This document shows positions 11,775 through 24,605 of a stretch of 64,000 nt of DNA, piece by piece. Made by a program: the position numbers and the translations under genes. The stretch is from Batkoa obscura (taxonomy: Eukaryota > Entomophthoromycota > Entomophthoromycetes > Entomophthorales > Batkoaceae): positions 2,232,001-2,296,000 of the forward strand of contig JASVEC010000001.1 in the NCBI GenBank assembly GCA_030770535.1, in the 5' to 3' direction. The stretch's first letter is position 1, and every line of letters starts with the position of its first letter. The notes under the pieces are model-generated. The model made no database searches, had not been told where the DNA came from, and saw only the letters and a list, made by a program, of their open reading frames with translations.

Positions 11775-13679
11775 ATGTTCGGTCTATTTGGAAGCAAACC
11801 AAAACCAATTGATAACACCAAAAGTTTACAGTGTCTCTATGATGGATTGTTGGAATTAGAAGCATCTTTCGATCATATTTTGAACGATAGAATTAAACAA
11901 GCTCAAACTTTACTAAATGAAAAAGAAAACTTAGGATCAGATTCAAGTTACCCTAATGAGAAAAATCCGATGATCTCATTTGGTAAAGCTACCTTAGCCT
12001 TTCAAACTAGTATTATGGGTTTCGAAGAGTCTGGCTTTAGTTTAGCCTCTAAAGAATTGCAAGCTTCGGAAAATACAGCTAGTGCCTGGACTACAGCAAT
12101 AACTAGCTCACTCAAAACCATCGATGCTAATTCGATGTCATATAAAAAGCTCAAAAAAGCAGAATTATTATTAAAATTAGTATCAGCCGATTCTTTGATA
12201 ATGCTTTCTGCTGTTTCCTTTTTGTCACAATCCCTATCAGAGTATGCTAAAGCAGCGTACCGATTAAAAAAAGCATATGATAGCTTTGTATTCTTGGATA
12301 AAGCGGTAGGTTTGGAATTAAATGAAAAAGATTTAAACAATGAACCATTTTCAAAAGTAACGGAAGGTAACTAAATCAACAAATACAATATCTAAAATTA
12401 ATCATTTTAGATCCATTTGACAGCTTTTTAATAAGTGGTGTTAGCTTTGGATTAGGATTATTAAAATTAATGATATCTTCTTTACCACGTAAAGCAAAAG
12501 GCTTACTTAGTAGTGTTGGATTTCATGTAGTAGAAAGAAGTGAAGCCATTTCCTATTTAAAGAATTCCATACTTTATAAAGGCCTTCATGGGTCTTTATC
12601 ATCCATGTTGTTATTATCCTTTTACTCTGGTTGGCTATCTTTTATTTCACACCTACCTGTTTCTAGCACTCGAGAATATCAAGAAGCAGAGCATTTAATT
12701 CCAAAATTCAGAAGTATTTATCCCCAAGGTCGTATATGGATCCTTCTAGAGTGTAAGTTCCTCAAGCTAAAGGGCGACCTTGACGATGTGACTACACTTT
12801 TAGAAAATGCACTAAACCAAAAAACTGATTCTTGGCCAGAATTGAAATATTTAATTTTATATGAATATGCATGGTAGTTTGAATAACAATATTTGATTTA
12901 TAAATATTAATTTGTTACTTAGGTGTAAGATTTTAGTAGGTGATTATTTAAAAGCAGCTGAATGTTTTTCTGAATTACATACCGAAACCAACTGGTCAAA
13001 AGCCTTTTACTGTTATCTACAAGCAACATGCTACCTTCGTGTTGGCGAAGTAACTAAAGCCAGCAATTTATTTATAGAAGCACCAACTTTAATCAAAAAA
13101 AGAATTGGCGGAAGAACAATCCCAATTGAGGCATTTGTAAAAAGCAGATCTCATTTCTATAACGAGCGTTTAAATGCTAACAGTACTTCTGATCTTTTAT
13201 TACAGTCTCTTCCTCAACTTGAAGTTACTTATTACTTTAACGGATTCCATTTTATGTCTCAAAAACAACTTGGCGATCTTATTGAACAACTCAATTCATT
13301 TAATGCTCCAAAACCAGATCAAATCATAATGGATGATGAGGTGAATATCTTAAGCCATATGATATTAGGGTCCATCTATAGAGAATCAAATGATTGGGAT
13401 TTAGCACAACAACATTTAAGTCACCTGATTAATCTTCCAGGTTCAAATACATTCCAGTCAACAACGTTAAGTTATTCTTATTTTGAGTTGGCTGTACTTG
13501 AGTTTTCAAATTCCCCACCAGGAACACCAAGTGAAGAGCCTAAAAAAGTAAAGATGAATAGTTATTTACAAGGGGTAAATCAATATTTATTACATTCTGA
13601 GTTAGAAGAGAGATTAGCTTATCGTATGGAATGGCTTAAAGAGGATATACTACTGGTTCCTTCCGCATTATCTTCTTAA
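11775..13679 (+). CDS. IML2: Iml2/TTC39-family TPR protein
   Basis: This is a homologue of yeast Iml2 and animal TTC39. In yeast, Iml2 is linked to lipid-droplet-dependent clearance of inclusion bodies and sits partly at mitochondria. Three exons (11775-12366, 12411-12873, 12923-13679; introns 44 and 49 bases) give about 603 residues. Family landmarks are in order: DPFDSFLISGVSFGLGLLKL followed by SSLPRKAKGLLSSVGF (the TTC39 core of gene-wide similarity), HGSLSSMLLLSFYSG, the EAEHLIPKFRSIYPQGRIWI helix pair, and ETNWSKAFYCYLQATC like the KWSKATYVYQKA segment of TTC39. The helical repeats in the C-terminal half are TPR-like. The start is the first ATG, MFGLFGSKPKP. Family membership is clear, but the cellular role here is inferred. 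Confidence 0.88.
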
Positions 13680-14471
13680 ACTTTAGATTTGTTTAGATTT
13701 TAAGTAGAATTTTATTATTTTGATTAGTTGTTATACTTAATCGTGTAGTGTTAGTTTGATATGCTTCATTTAAAATTAAATCTTTTTATTTTTGTTTAAC
13801 GCATGAACTTTATTTGTAACTTTGGTATTCTTAATTTGGCTTTATTTTATATTAGAGTGTTTTTATTGTTAGCAATCTAATTTATAATCCAATCTTACAT
13901 ACTTACCATTGTTTAAGCTATTCATCCATTGCTTATAAGACTTATTTTTATTAATAAAAGTTGCTGTTTATATGTATAAATTGGTAGTTTATTATTGAGT
14001 TATGGTATTATCCACTTTACAATTATAGATCAATGTCTTTTTTCTTCCTTATCACTGAAGAAGTAAATTTAGTAATAACTCAAAATTTAAAGCGAATTTT
14101 TAATACAGTCTTTATACCGATTAGAGTTTATCCATGGAAAGCAGGTGGCTGAAAAAATCTAATCTTTTGAAATCGTTTTTTTAAAATATCGGATTAAAGT
14201 ATAATTATTAAACTTTATTATTCTTTCATTGCTGTCAAACTTGTAATTTTAAAATTTTATAATAGTTAACAAAAGGATAAATTATACATATAAAATATAA
14301 TCCGATTGTTTAACTAAAAGAAATATTTTGAAATGATATAATTAAAAGAGTAAGCAAATTCACTAACCCAACTTTGATTGGTTAGAACAAAAAAAGGGTT
14401 GGAGAGACCAAATAAAAGCAAGAAAATAAAGAAAACTCATATTGATAACTTGACTCAATTATAACTTAGTA
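13680..14471. other. Intergenic, 3' end of IML2-like to GDA1-like
   Basis: About 790 bases, AT-rich, with no feature recognised. Confidence 0.6.
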
Positions 14472-16041
14472 ATGGCAAGAAGAAGACTTTCAGAACCACA
14501 TCGGGTTGATACAGATCCTATGCTTATGGAAGAGTATGATACAAATAACTCTGTTTCAAAAAAGTTGAAACAAGACAATGGCAAATTTATCAAGATCTTA
14601 GCTGCTGTTTGTTTATTCGTACTTGGTATCTATTTATTTTCGCGTAAAGCTAATTTAGAGCCCAAAGAGCAAGGTAAATTTAATTTATTAAATAGTTCTA
14701 GGATTCAATCTTATATTTTTACCAAAGGTTTGACTAATGCCTGTAGCTCTGCTTATCCAGGAAAACCTTTAAAGCAATATGTATTAATGATCGATGCTGG
14801 TTCCAGTGGATCAAGAATCCATGTATATAGATTTAATTTCTGTAAGAAGAACCCGGAAATTGAAGATGAAGTATTTGAGCAACTTAAGCCTGGGCTTTCA
14901 GACTATATCTCAGACCCTGAAGAAGCAGCAAAAAGTTTAGATAAACTTTTAAAAGTAGCTTTAAAGTCGGTACCTAAAGAGTTACATGAATGTACTCCAA
15001 TTGCTGTCAAAGCTACCGCTGGTCTCAGAATTTACAAAAAGAAAAGTGATGCAGTTTTAGGCGCAGTACGTCATCGTATTAAACATCACTTCCCGTTTCC
15101 TATTATTGATAAAAATGGGGTTGAAATTATGAGTGGAAAGGATGAAGGTATGCTATTAGCATTAAATATACTATAGTATTTTAAACTTTATTTTAGGTGT
15201 CTATGCTTGGATTACTGTAAATTATTTATTGGAAAAATTAAACTCAGATGCCAAAGAAGGCTCAAGTGTAGCAACTATTGACTTAGGTGGTGGCTCTGTG
15301 CAATTAGTATTTGAACCCAAGTTTCAACTTCCTTATAAATTGGAAGATGGCGAACACAAGTTCGAACTTGATTTTTCTGGAAGACATCATGTTTTATACC
15401 AACAAAGTTATCTTGGATATGGTTTAAATGAAGCAAGATCTAGATCACATCAATTGTTAATTGAAGCGAATACCAAAAACGATAATGAGATTGATAGTTA
15501 TGATCATCCTTGTTTTAAAAAGGGCCACGAAATCCAATACCTAAAAGATGGAAAAGAGTATAAAGCCATAGGAGTAGCTACTTCGTTTGATGAATGCCAT
15601 ACTTTAGCAAAGAGATTGTTTGAAAAAGAAAAAGAATGTCGTTTAAATCCCTGCTCTTTCAATGGGATTTATCAACCTAGCCTAAAAGATACTTTTGGAG
15701 ATAATGACATTTATGCCTTTTCTTTCTTTTATGATCGTACTCAACCTTTTGGATTGAACGAGAAATTTACAGTTAAAGAAATTAAGGAATTAGCAAAACG
15801 TATATGTAATAACGATAAAGAATATTTTGAAGGAAACCAAGTAGCTTTAGATCAACTTGAATCTAAGCCTTATAGATGTTTTGATGTTACTTATTTATAT
15901 ACTTTATTAAATACAGGTTTTGACATTGAAGATGGTCGATTGATACGTACTGCTAAGAAAATTAAAAACTTAGAAACTGGATGGTGTTTAGGTGCTTCTA
16001 TCGCTGTATTGGATGATAAAAATTATTGCCCTTCAAAATAA
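14472..16041 (+). CDS. GDA1: Golgi guanosine diphosphatase / apyrase (GDA1-CD39 family)
   Basis: A nucleoside diphosphatase that hydrolyses GDP left by mannosyltransferases in the Golgi lumen, feeding GDP-mannose/GMP exchange. Two exons (14472-15147, 15197-16041; intron 49 bases) give about 506 residues. A short cytoplasmic tail precedes a signal anchor (KILAAVCLFVLGIYLFSR, about residues 40-57), as in type II Golgi enzymes. The apyrase conserved regions follow in order: ACR1 MIDAGSSGSRIHVY, ACR2 AVKATAGLRI, ACR3 around MSGKDEGVYAWITVNYL, and ACR4 ATIDLGGGSVQLVFE. The C-terminal region has paired cysteines (CRLNPCSFNG, PYRCFD). Length matches yeast Gda1. A Ynd1-type enzyme is less likely because there is no second membrane segment near the C-terminus. 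It converges with the proteasome gene, leaving only 89 bases between stops. Confidence 0.92.
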
Positions 16042-16130
16042 TAAGTAAATATAAATAAATGTCAAATAAAATAAAAATGTTTTTTCCGATTATTTTAAAT
16101 TTAATGTTGTTAAAAAGAATACTTTCTGAT

Positions 16131-17503
<1,373 letters not shown>

Positions 17504-17934
17504 TTTGTTTAAAAAATAATTAAAAAATTGCTTGAGACTAAGTTATATGAAAGAGATAGCATACGTAAACAACTATAAGTAAATATTAGCCAATTAGAAA
17601 GCTATTCCGGCCTAGTTGATTGGTTTTTCATATTAATTTTGCTAAAAAAGTAAATTCATTATGAAAATTTTATAGTTTAGCTTTAAGCTTTTTTAATATT
17701 GATAAACAAATGGTATATACAAAATGAAGCTTTCAGTAATGATGTTTTTAATACTAAAACAATATCAATTAATTTACTTTAAATACTCTGATTTTTTTGA
17801 TATATTATTTTAAATACTCTTATCATCACCATTTATTTCAAAATTGACCTGCAAAAAATATATTTTATTGCATAACAATAATTTCGAAAAATAAAATCCA
17901 AAATTCAAAATTATTAATTCAATTTCATATAGCA
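17504..17934. other. Divergent promoter region, RPT3 and PPR-like gene
   Basis: 430 bases, AT-rich. I see no proteasome-specific PACE box (GGTGGCAAA) and no other clear site. Confidence 0.5.
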
Positions 17935-19734
17935 ATGCTAGTCAAAAAGTTAAATAGCCATAAGACAAAAATAACTCAACAATTATTATTTATATCGAAG
18001 AAATATGGGAGCACAACAAACATGAAACTAATGATACCAAAACAAAGAGAAAAGACTATAAAAGAGAAATATAGTGTGAGTTCGATCGAGGAAGAGTATA
18101 ATCCCATGTTATTTTGGTTAGAAAGTAGTAACCCAAAGTTGGGAGAGAAAGAAATGGAACTACTAAATTTAATTACAGAGCTGAAGAACGTTAGTGAAAC
18201 AAAAAATGTAGATAATATTAGTGATTTTATTTTGCAAACTCTGAGACGTGGTAAAGATGGCGAAAGCGAGATAAGTTTAAGTAGCTTGATCAATACATAT
18301 GAAATTAAAAGGGATATTGAATTGGAAATAATAAATAAGTTGTTAAATCATGAAATGTTTATAAATGGGTGTCTATTATTGGTAAAGTATAAAAAGGATA
18401 AAAAATTAGTTGAAATTAGTAAAGAATTAGCTCGGTTAGCTAGTTTACCATTGAAAAGCATGCGATTAGTTTGGCTACTTATTAGAACATTATCTTTGGA
18501 TAAAAAAGAAGATCACTTTAAACTAGTTTATATTTTTTATCAGCAATTAATAGATAATCGAATTCCAGTCAATGATTCACTCTATAGTCTATTGTTTTAC
18601 GCACATTCTTATGACAACTCTACTTCAAATTTTCAAATAAACAAATTGAAGCATTTGAGAAAAACTATAACAGATTATAAAAATTCAGAACTAGTTCCAT
18701 CAAATTTCACCTTTAAGGCTATTTTAAGAAGTTTTTCAGTTCTAACTAACAATGAGTTAGTAAAGTCATTAGTTAAAAGTCAAGAAATCAAAAGCTTACT
18801 TGCATGGTCAATGAATAGTCAAATAGAATTTGATCAGCCAACTAAGGTTTATTTAATGAAGATATACAATAATTTGGGGATGGGAAAAGAATTGGAAATG
18901 TTATATTTAAATGAAATGAACCAACAACCTTCGATAGTAGCAAATAATATATATTTAAACCAACTGCTAGTCACTAAAGATAGCGAAGAATTGTTTTGGA
19001 AATTTTATGATAAAGTAATGGAAAACCCCGCACAAAATTTAGATATTCGTACACTTACAATGATGGTAAAGTATATGAAATTAATACAATATAATGAGGA
19101 TAAGTTAGAAAGTATATTGAAGTTGAATATCTCACATGATAAAGTATTCAATAAAACTCTACTTAATTTTTATTTAACTAAAGGCAGAAATGATAGTTTT
19201 TTTGCTCTTTTAAACTCCAATGACTTTACTAGATTGCCAAAAGATAAAGATGTTATTTTGCTCAATATCCTTGCAGGCTGCAAAAATGGAATGGATGGTG
19301 ATGAAATTAAGGATTTATTTAATGAATACTCGAAACTAACCGAAAACATAACTGTTGCTGGAAACAGAGTTTTAAATTATTACGTACAGCTCGGATCTTT
19401 AAGTCATTTCAATGAAGTATATAATTATTTATTGGAGCAGCATAAAGTTAATGATCAGACATTTGTTATTGGATTTAAAATGTATAGAAGAATGGGGAGT
19501 TATCAACACTTTGAAAAATTAATCATTGATTTACTAAATACAGAAATCAATATATATAATTCTAGTTTAATTAATGAGATACATAAGAGCTTTCATTTGT
19601 TGTATGATGATCCAGAAGTAAAATTTAAAAAATGGTGTAATTTGTTTCTGGATGATTTATTAAGCAAATATGAAATAGATATAATAAAGTTTAGAAGGGT
19701 TAAAAGGCAGCTATTAAAAAGTATAATAGAATAA
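17935..19734 (+). CDS. Helical, probably mitochondrial protein, PPR-like
   Basis: An intronless gene of 599 residues. It opens with a Lys/Ser/Thr/Gln-rich stretch (MLVKKLNSHKTKITQQLLFI) suited to mitochondrial targeting. The rest is predicted mostly helical, with helix pairs such as NVTVAGN-type turns, RVLNYYVQLGSLSHFNEVY and FVIGFKMYRRMGSYQHFEKL, which look like degenerate pentatricopeptide repeats in the last 250 residues. Fungal PPR proteins act on mitochondrial RNA or ribosomes. Membership here is judged by eye and weak, and it could be another alpha-solenoid. The ATG chosen is the first in frame, 23 codons before an internal alternative (MKLMIPKQ). Confidence 0.6.
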   Translation: MLVKKLNSHKTKITQQLLFISKKYGSTTNMKLMIPKQREKTIKEKYSVSSIEEEYNPMLFWLESSNPKLGEKEMELLNLITELKNVSETKNVDNISDFILQTLRRGKDGESEISLSSLINTYEIKRDIELEIINKLLNHEMFINGCLLLVKYKKDKKLVEISKELARLASLPLKSMRLVWLLIRTLSLDKKEDHFKLVYIFYQQLIDNRIPVNDSLYSLLFYAHSYDNSTSNFQINKLKHLRKTITDYKNSELVPSNFTFKAILRSFSVLTNNELVKSLVKSQEIKSLLAWSMNSQIEFDQPTKVYLMKIYNNLGMGKELEMLYLNEMNQQPSIVANNIYLNQLLVTKDSEELFWKFYDKVMENPAQNLDIRTLTMMVKYMKLIQYNEDKLESILKLNISHDKVFNKTLLNFYLTKGRNDSFFALLNSNDFTRLPKDKDVILLNILAGCKNGMDGDEIKDLFNEYSKLTENITVAGNRVLNYYVQLGSLSHFNEVYNYLLEQHKVNDQTFVIGFKMYRRMGSYQHFEKLIIDLLNTEINIYNSSLINEIHKSFHLLYDDPEVKFKKWCNLFLDDLLSKYEIDIIKFRRVKRQLLKSIIE

Positions 19735-19817
19735 TCTTTAAAATAAAAATAGTTAACAAATTAGTTCAAATAATTACTATTTAACATTCTATGATTCATG
19801 TTATCGTATTACTTATA

Positions 19818-20933
19818 CTATCCTTTTAAATCTCCTTCAGAGGTAATTTCACTTTCTTGGTTAATATTAATGGGAGCTGATAAAACACTTCTATTTTCGT
19901 CTTGATTGTTAAAAGTTTCTTGAGAGTCAGTATCACTTACTTCACTTATATTACTAGCTTCATTTTCAGTTAATTTTTTGTTTAGATCATTGATACTTTC
20001 AATAGCTTTACCAAAGCTCAACCCACTGTTTTCAGTACTTTCCATATCATAAGTCGACTCAAGCTCGCTAGAATTTTCTGAATTTTCTGAGCTTGCAGAT
20101 AAAGTTAAGTCCCTATTGTTGCTTTGATCTACTTCAATATTAATTGAGCCTTTAGTTACATCGCTTTGTTTATCTAATTTAGTATCAGTTTGATTTTTTG
20201 GAAATATTCCTGCAGGTAGTTGACTACCTTGTCTAGTAGAAAACTGAACTTTTCCTTTATAAGAAGTACCATTTAAAAGAGGCACCATTTCCTCTACCAA
20301 AGTTTCATCAAACATCGATGTTAGTCTAAAGGTATAAGGTCCTGGTCCTGGTAAACTCATAGTAAAATAATTATAGTATTCCTTTTTGACCTGTTGCCAG
20401 TTACCATCGACTAACAACTCCATCTTTTTAACAGGTGCAGCTGAGTTACGTATACCTATTGAAAACCACCATGGTGTTGATCCTTTAATAAAAATATATC
20501 TTAAAGAACCTTGTGCTCTACAAGGTTGTGGTTTCCAATTGACCTTTATTGCCCCCAATGAAAGATCCCCTAACTCAAGAAAACTTTCCTTATCTAACAA
20601 TATGTCATATGGATCACATCCTAAACATAAATCGACTACCCCAGCTACTATACTACCTTTGCTTGTACTTGCTCCTATACATAACCCACATGCTATAGAG
20701 TCCGCAAACAGTTTGGGACCTACTGCTGCAAGTCTACGATAACTTCCATTTTCAAAGTTACAGTTTCCTTTTTCTATAGAACGGGTTAGTTGAATGATAA
20801 AAACAGAAGAAGAAGAATTACCTGTAGTTATGTTTTGAGCATACCTTGCCATCCCAGTTAATGTTTCGGCATTGTTAATTAAGCCTGTAGAATATATAGT
20901 TGAAAATAATAGAATTGAGATGAAATACAGCAT
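19818..20933 (-). CDS. Secreted expansin-like (double-psi beta-barrel) protein with Ser/Asn/Glu-rich tail
   Basis: A single exon of 371 residues. Residues 1-16 (MLYFISILLFSTIYST) form a signal peptide. The expansin-type six-stranded double-psi beta-barrel runs about 55-155: GNCNFENGSYRRLAAVGPKL, the CGLCI pair, VAGVVDLCLGCDPYDILLD and GAIKVNWKPQPC. The Asp of the C-x-G-C-D segment sits where expansins and GH45 enzymes keep their acidic residue. A beta-sandwich-like second domain (about 160-250, WWFSIGIRNSAAPVKKMELL) follows, as in loosenin/expansin C-terminal binding domains. The last 110 residues are low-complexity Ser, Asn, Glu and Thr, possibly a glycosylated wall linker. Expansin-like proteins loosen polysaccharide walls without hydrolysis. 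Here the role is inferred: own-wall remodelling or host contact. Confidence 0.82.
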   Translation of the reverse strand: MLYFISILLFSTIYSTGLINNAETLTGMARYAQNITTGNSSSSVFIIQLTRSIEKGNCNFENGSYRRLAAVGPKLFADSIACGLCIGASTSKGSIVAGVVDLCLGCDPYDILLDKESFLELGDLSLGAIKVNWKPQPCRAQGSLRYIFIKGSTPWWFSIGIRNSAAPVKKMELLVDGNWQQVKKEYYNYFTMSLPGPGPYTFRLTSMFDETLVEEMVPLLNGTSYKGKVQFSTRQGSQLPAGIFPKNQTDTKLDKQSDVTKGSINIEVDQSNNRDLTLSASSENSENSSELESTYDMESTENSGLSFGKAIESINDLNKKLTENEASNISEVSDTDSQETFNNQDENRSVLSAPININQESEITSEGDLKG

Positions 20934-21532
20934 GAAGAATTATAAATAAATAGAGATGAATAAAAGTGTCATATTATTTCATTGTTTTTATAATCTTATC
21001 TTTTTTACAAGTTCGTTTCTTCTCAATCAATCTCGATACGTATCAAACTTTTGTAATCTTTATTTTCAAATTGTCGTGTTTATTCCAAACTTGTTTTTTT
21101 TAATACAAAAGTTCAAACTTATTAATTTTCTAGTTGAAGTCCTAATTAAAAATTCATTCAATACAATACATTATTGAAATTTAATTAAATCATAATGAAT
21201 AATATTAGCTTTTAACAGTAAAATTAGACCATTAATATGATAAAAATAGTTTCTAGTTGGGCTATGATAATACTATTTATAAATAGAGTTTAGGCCTAAT
21301 TGTAATTTGTGAAATAAAAATTCAAACGTTTGAATTTCAGTTCTCATTTCTAAATTTGGAAAATAACTCTAAAATTTACTAATTTGACAAAAAAAATGTA
21401 CGGTTTTAAAAAAATAGAACTACTTTTGACTATTTCAAATTTAATAACTATTAAAAAATGATTAGCTCTAACTTTAGCCAATTTTATTAAATTTTTTTAC
21501 TGCTATAATAATTAATATAATTTAAAAGATAC
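20934..21532. other. Intergenic upstream of the expansin-like gene
   Basis: About 600 bases containing a perfect 20-base palindrome at 21318-21337. Nothing else was recognised. Confidence 0.55.
21318..21337. promoter_or_regulatory. Perfect 20-bp palindrome
   Basis: AAATTCAAACGTTTGAATTT equals its own reverse complement. It lies 385 bases before the expansin-like start codon. The form suits a dimeric regulator site, but the function is unknown and AT-rich DNA produces palindromes by chance. Confidence 0.35.
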
Positions 21533-23013
21533 TTATTTTTTATCTTTAACATAAATAAATTCTGCTAAAGACTTGAATTTCTTTAACAGTTTTTGTTTGG
21601 GTGTAGTTTGTATTACTGAGTAGTCTCTAGCTAAACCCTCCTTAGTATCTTGACTTAAATCAAAAACTGAACGCCTAAAATTTAATTTGTTACCATCATG
21701 CATGTCTTTTGCTTATATAAAAACTTACTCATTTAACTTATTAATAGCGTCAGTTCTTGGCAATACAGGCTCAAATCCATCTTCATTATTCTTTTCTAAA
21801 TGAAAGTTTAATAATAAAAATTTTACCAGTTATTCTCTTACTCTTTCTCTTTTTCTTTTGCAAATTACTAAGTGGGCTCATCCCATTTTTCAGTTCATCA
21901 AGTTGTTTTTCATATTTGCTAAAGAATGCGCACTTTAGCGCTTCGCTCAATGAAAATCGGTCAGCTAAACAACATTAGTTACCTATAAAATTCAGAGGCT
22001 AAAAATAATTACCAGGCTCTCTCTTTAAGAGGCCTTGAATGACGTGTTTGGCATCACTGTAAATGGCCTTATTATTTGGTACTATATAATCCTCAATAAT
22101 AATTCGTCTAATTATTTGTAAGTATAAATTTTATTTAAATATAAATCATTACCTAATATGTAAATCTGTCTCATCATTGTCGAACGGATAAGTATTAGTA
22201 AAAAGATAAAAAGCTAATACACCAAATGACCAAGAATCTGCTTTGTAATCATATCCTATGAGATTGTCCACTACTTCGGGTGCAATATAATGGTAATTAC
22301 CAACAGTGGAGCTAATAATGTTAAATTATAATATTTTGTTTCTAATATTTATTACTATTCTCTACTACCATTGGTAACAAGTATTGCTTCAGAAAAATCG
22401 CCCAGTTTGCAGTTGAAATTGTGATCTAAGAAGACATGATCCGCTTTGAGATCTCTATAAATAACTCCTTTACTATGACAGTGTCTTAAAGCATTACTGA
22501 TCTGATATAATATAACTCTTATTTGGTCTTCATTTAAGGTGTATAGCTCCAAGTAATCTCTTAACGTTTGATTTTCACATAATTCCAATACTAAATAGAT
22601 TGAGTTGGCATCTTCAAAATGACCATATAGATTCACGATCGTACTATTATTTAGTTTTTTTTGTATCATTATTTCGTTTTCTAACTATAGAATTGTGAAT
22701 AAGTAACTAAGTTTCAAATCAAGAACTTACTCTAGAAATATAATGTTTATTAATGTCTTGTTTATCATAAACTTTTAGACATATTTTATTTCCTGTAACC
22801 AGATCAATAGCTGAATAGCACTTCGATATTGTGCCCTAATAAAAAAAGTTAATTGGAATTCAATAAAAAAAGTAAAAAATAGTTTACAATCCCAATATGT
22901 TGAATGATCATAAAGCATATACCCTCCTTTTTATCACCAATAGTCTGGCCAGGATACAAACAAATATCTGAATTTTCAAAATTTTCGAAACCTAAAAGAT
23001 TTTTGTTTGTCAT
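21533..23013 (-). CDS. Divergent polo-like protein kinase, probable pseudokinase
   Basis: Eight exons with short introns give about 385 residues. I followed reading-frame continuity through seven GT-AG introns; that at 22312-22355 restores the activation loop. The glycine loop (GIGTISKCY), ATP lysine (NKICLKVYD), alpha-C glutamate (LENEIMIQKK) and LVLELCENQTL, a polo-family signature, are present. The catalytic loop reads VIYRDLKADHVFLD instead of HRDLKPEN: His becomes Tyr and the metal-binding Asn becomes His. DFG is DFS. The T-loop GNYHYIAPE, DSWSFGV and the closing Arg (ADRFSL) remain. No polo boxes follow the kinase domain, only a tail of about 115 residues rich in Lys. It may be a weak kinase or a scaffold derived from a polo duplicate. 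The start MTNKNLLGF is the first ATG. Confidence 0.78.
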
Positions 23014-23367
23014 GGTGAAAATAAAAGGAAGGAGCTACTTTTTTGTTTAAAATCAAAGAACTGAAAACTTTTTTGCTTTCAAGTGCAGATTGTTTAGTAT
23101 TTGCCTTTTATGGAATGAGTTATTCTTATTGTAGCATAAATTGGAAGGTGAAGCAAAACTTATTTTGACTACTATGTTATCGTAATATTGTATATTATAC
23201 TGTAAAAAGTTCATAAATATTTAAATTCAGTGATACTATTTGATTATACAACGTTTATTATTAATAAATAAAAGCTCCTGTTGACCATATATAATTATAG
23301 CAATACAAACAATTTTAAAAAATAGTAGTATCAAAACTATGAGTATATTTATTTTATGAGTTAAATC
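23014..23367. other. Intergenic, 3' of tubulin cofactor C to kinase promoter
   Basis: About 350 AT-rich bases with no feature recognised. Confidence 0.5.
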
Positions 23368-24605
23368 TCAATTTATACTTTTAGCGGTGAATTCGTTAAA
23401 AAAAGAATACAACTTGTTAAGGTTTATGTCAGGATATATAGAGCGTAAAGCTACTAGATTAATTCTAGTATCTTTTAATAAACCCCAATTTGGCGAAGCA
23501 GTCTGTTTTAGCCAATTGAAGTCATCTACTTTATTATATAAATTGTTTTCGGGGTTATAGTTTATATTATAATGCTAAAAATTAATAAAAAATTTCAACA
23601 AGAGATAACATACTCACTTTAAATAGCTCTTCTTCATTTTCATTCTCAAACTCAATTAAATATTTACCAAACCTAATATCAGTACAATCTTCTATAATAG
23701 GATTAGAATTGGCTGATAGAAAGACTTGACAATTTTTAGAGCCATGCATACGATACTAACAAAATGTTAAAAACAAACTATTTCCCATAATATTGATTAC
23801 CTGCTGAGAAGCCACATAAATGATACAATTAAAACAGTTTTGAATCAAAATGGAGTTCAAAACAGGTGGTAATAAAATAATGCTATCCTTAATTTCTTTT
23901 AAATATAAAGTAGCTATTTTTGTTTGTTTATTAATCAAATCTATCACTGAGTTTTCGATTTCTGATATATTAACGCTTGTACTGCTCTCTTTTGTTAAAT
24001 CTTCCACTTTATCAATAGTAATAATTCGCTTTTTCATATTTTTTATCTCAAAAGTGTCTTTAAAAAATTGGTTTTAATTTTGGTCTTGATATACAATTTT
24101 AAACTTACTTCCTTTGAATCCAATTCTAGGCTCTATGTTAACTTCTTCTTTACTCTTTTCTTTTATTACTTTTGGTTCGGAATTCACTTTCATTTCTGTG
24201 TTGTTTTTTAATAACTCTCGTTTTCTAAAACCAAACTTTGGTTTTGGGGTTAAACTGTTTCTTAGTTGAGTTATTCTATCCTTCAACCTTTTTAAATCCT
24301 ATTAATTATATTTAAATTTTGAAAAATGATTAATTGATTTACCTCTTGATAACTTTTTTGTTCATAAGATGGTAAAAATGGGAAATAATTTTGAGTTAAT
24401 TCTTGTAAAGATTGAATCTTTAATAAAATTGATTCATTAATTTTCTCTATCTCATTTTTATTTATCGCTTCAAGACTATTGAGTAAATCTTCTATCTCTA
24501 AATAACAAAGTTATAAATTTGATCATATTGCCTATTATATTTACCTTGAACGCTAAGTTTATATTGTTTGTAAAATTCTTCACGTCCATTTTCTTTGGTA
24601 TCCAT
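23368..24605 (-). CDS. Tubulin-folding cofactor C (TBCC)
   Basis: TBCC is the GTPase-activating subunit of the tubulin-folding machine that releases alpha/beta-tubulin dimers. About six exons are read on the minus strand. The N-terminal exons (MDTKENGREEFYKQYKLSVQ, then ELTQNYFPFLPSYEQKSYQE) form the helical spectrin-like domain. The C-CAP/TBCC beta-helix follows: SILIQNCFNCIIYVASQQ joined across an intron to YRMHGSKNCQVFLSANSNP, then IIEDCTDIRFGKYLIEF and VDDFNWLKQTASPNWGLL. The Arg of QQ-Y-R-M-H occupies the arginine-finger position of TBCC and RP2. The FNWL...SPNW block near the C-terminus is diagnostic of TBCC. The end at SIN-stop is clear. Internal exon limits are by inspection. Confidence 0.88.

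Noticed and set aside
17504-17934. PACE element for Rpn4 control of RPT3
   Set aside because: GGTGGCAAA or its complement is not present in the spacer.
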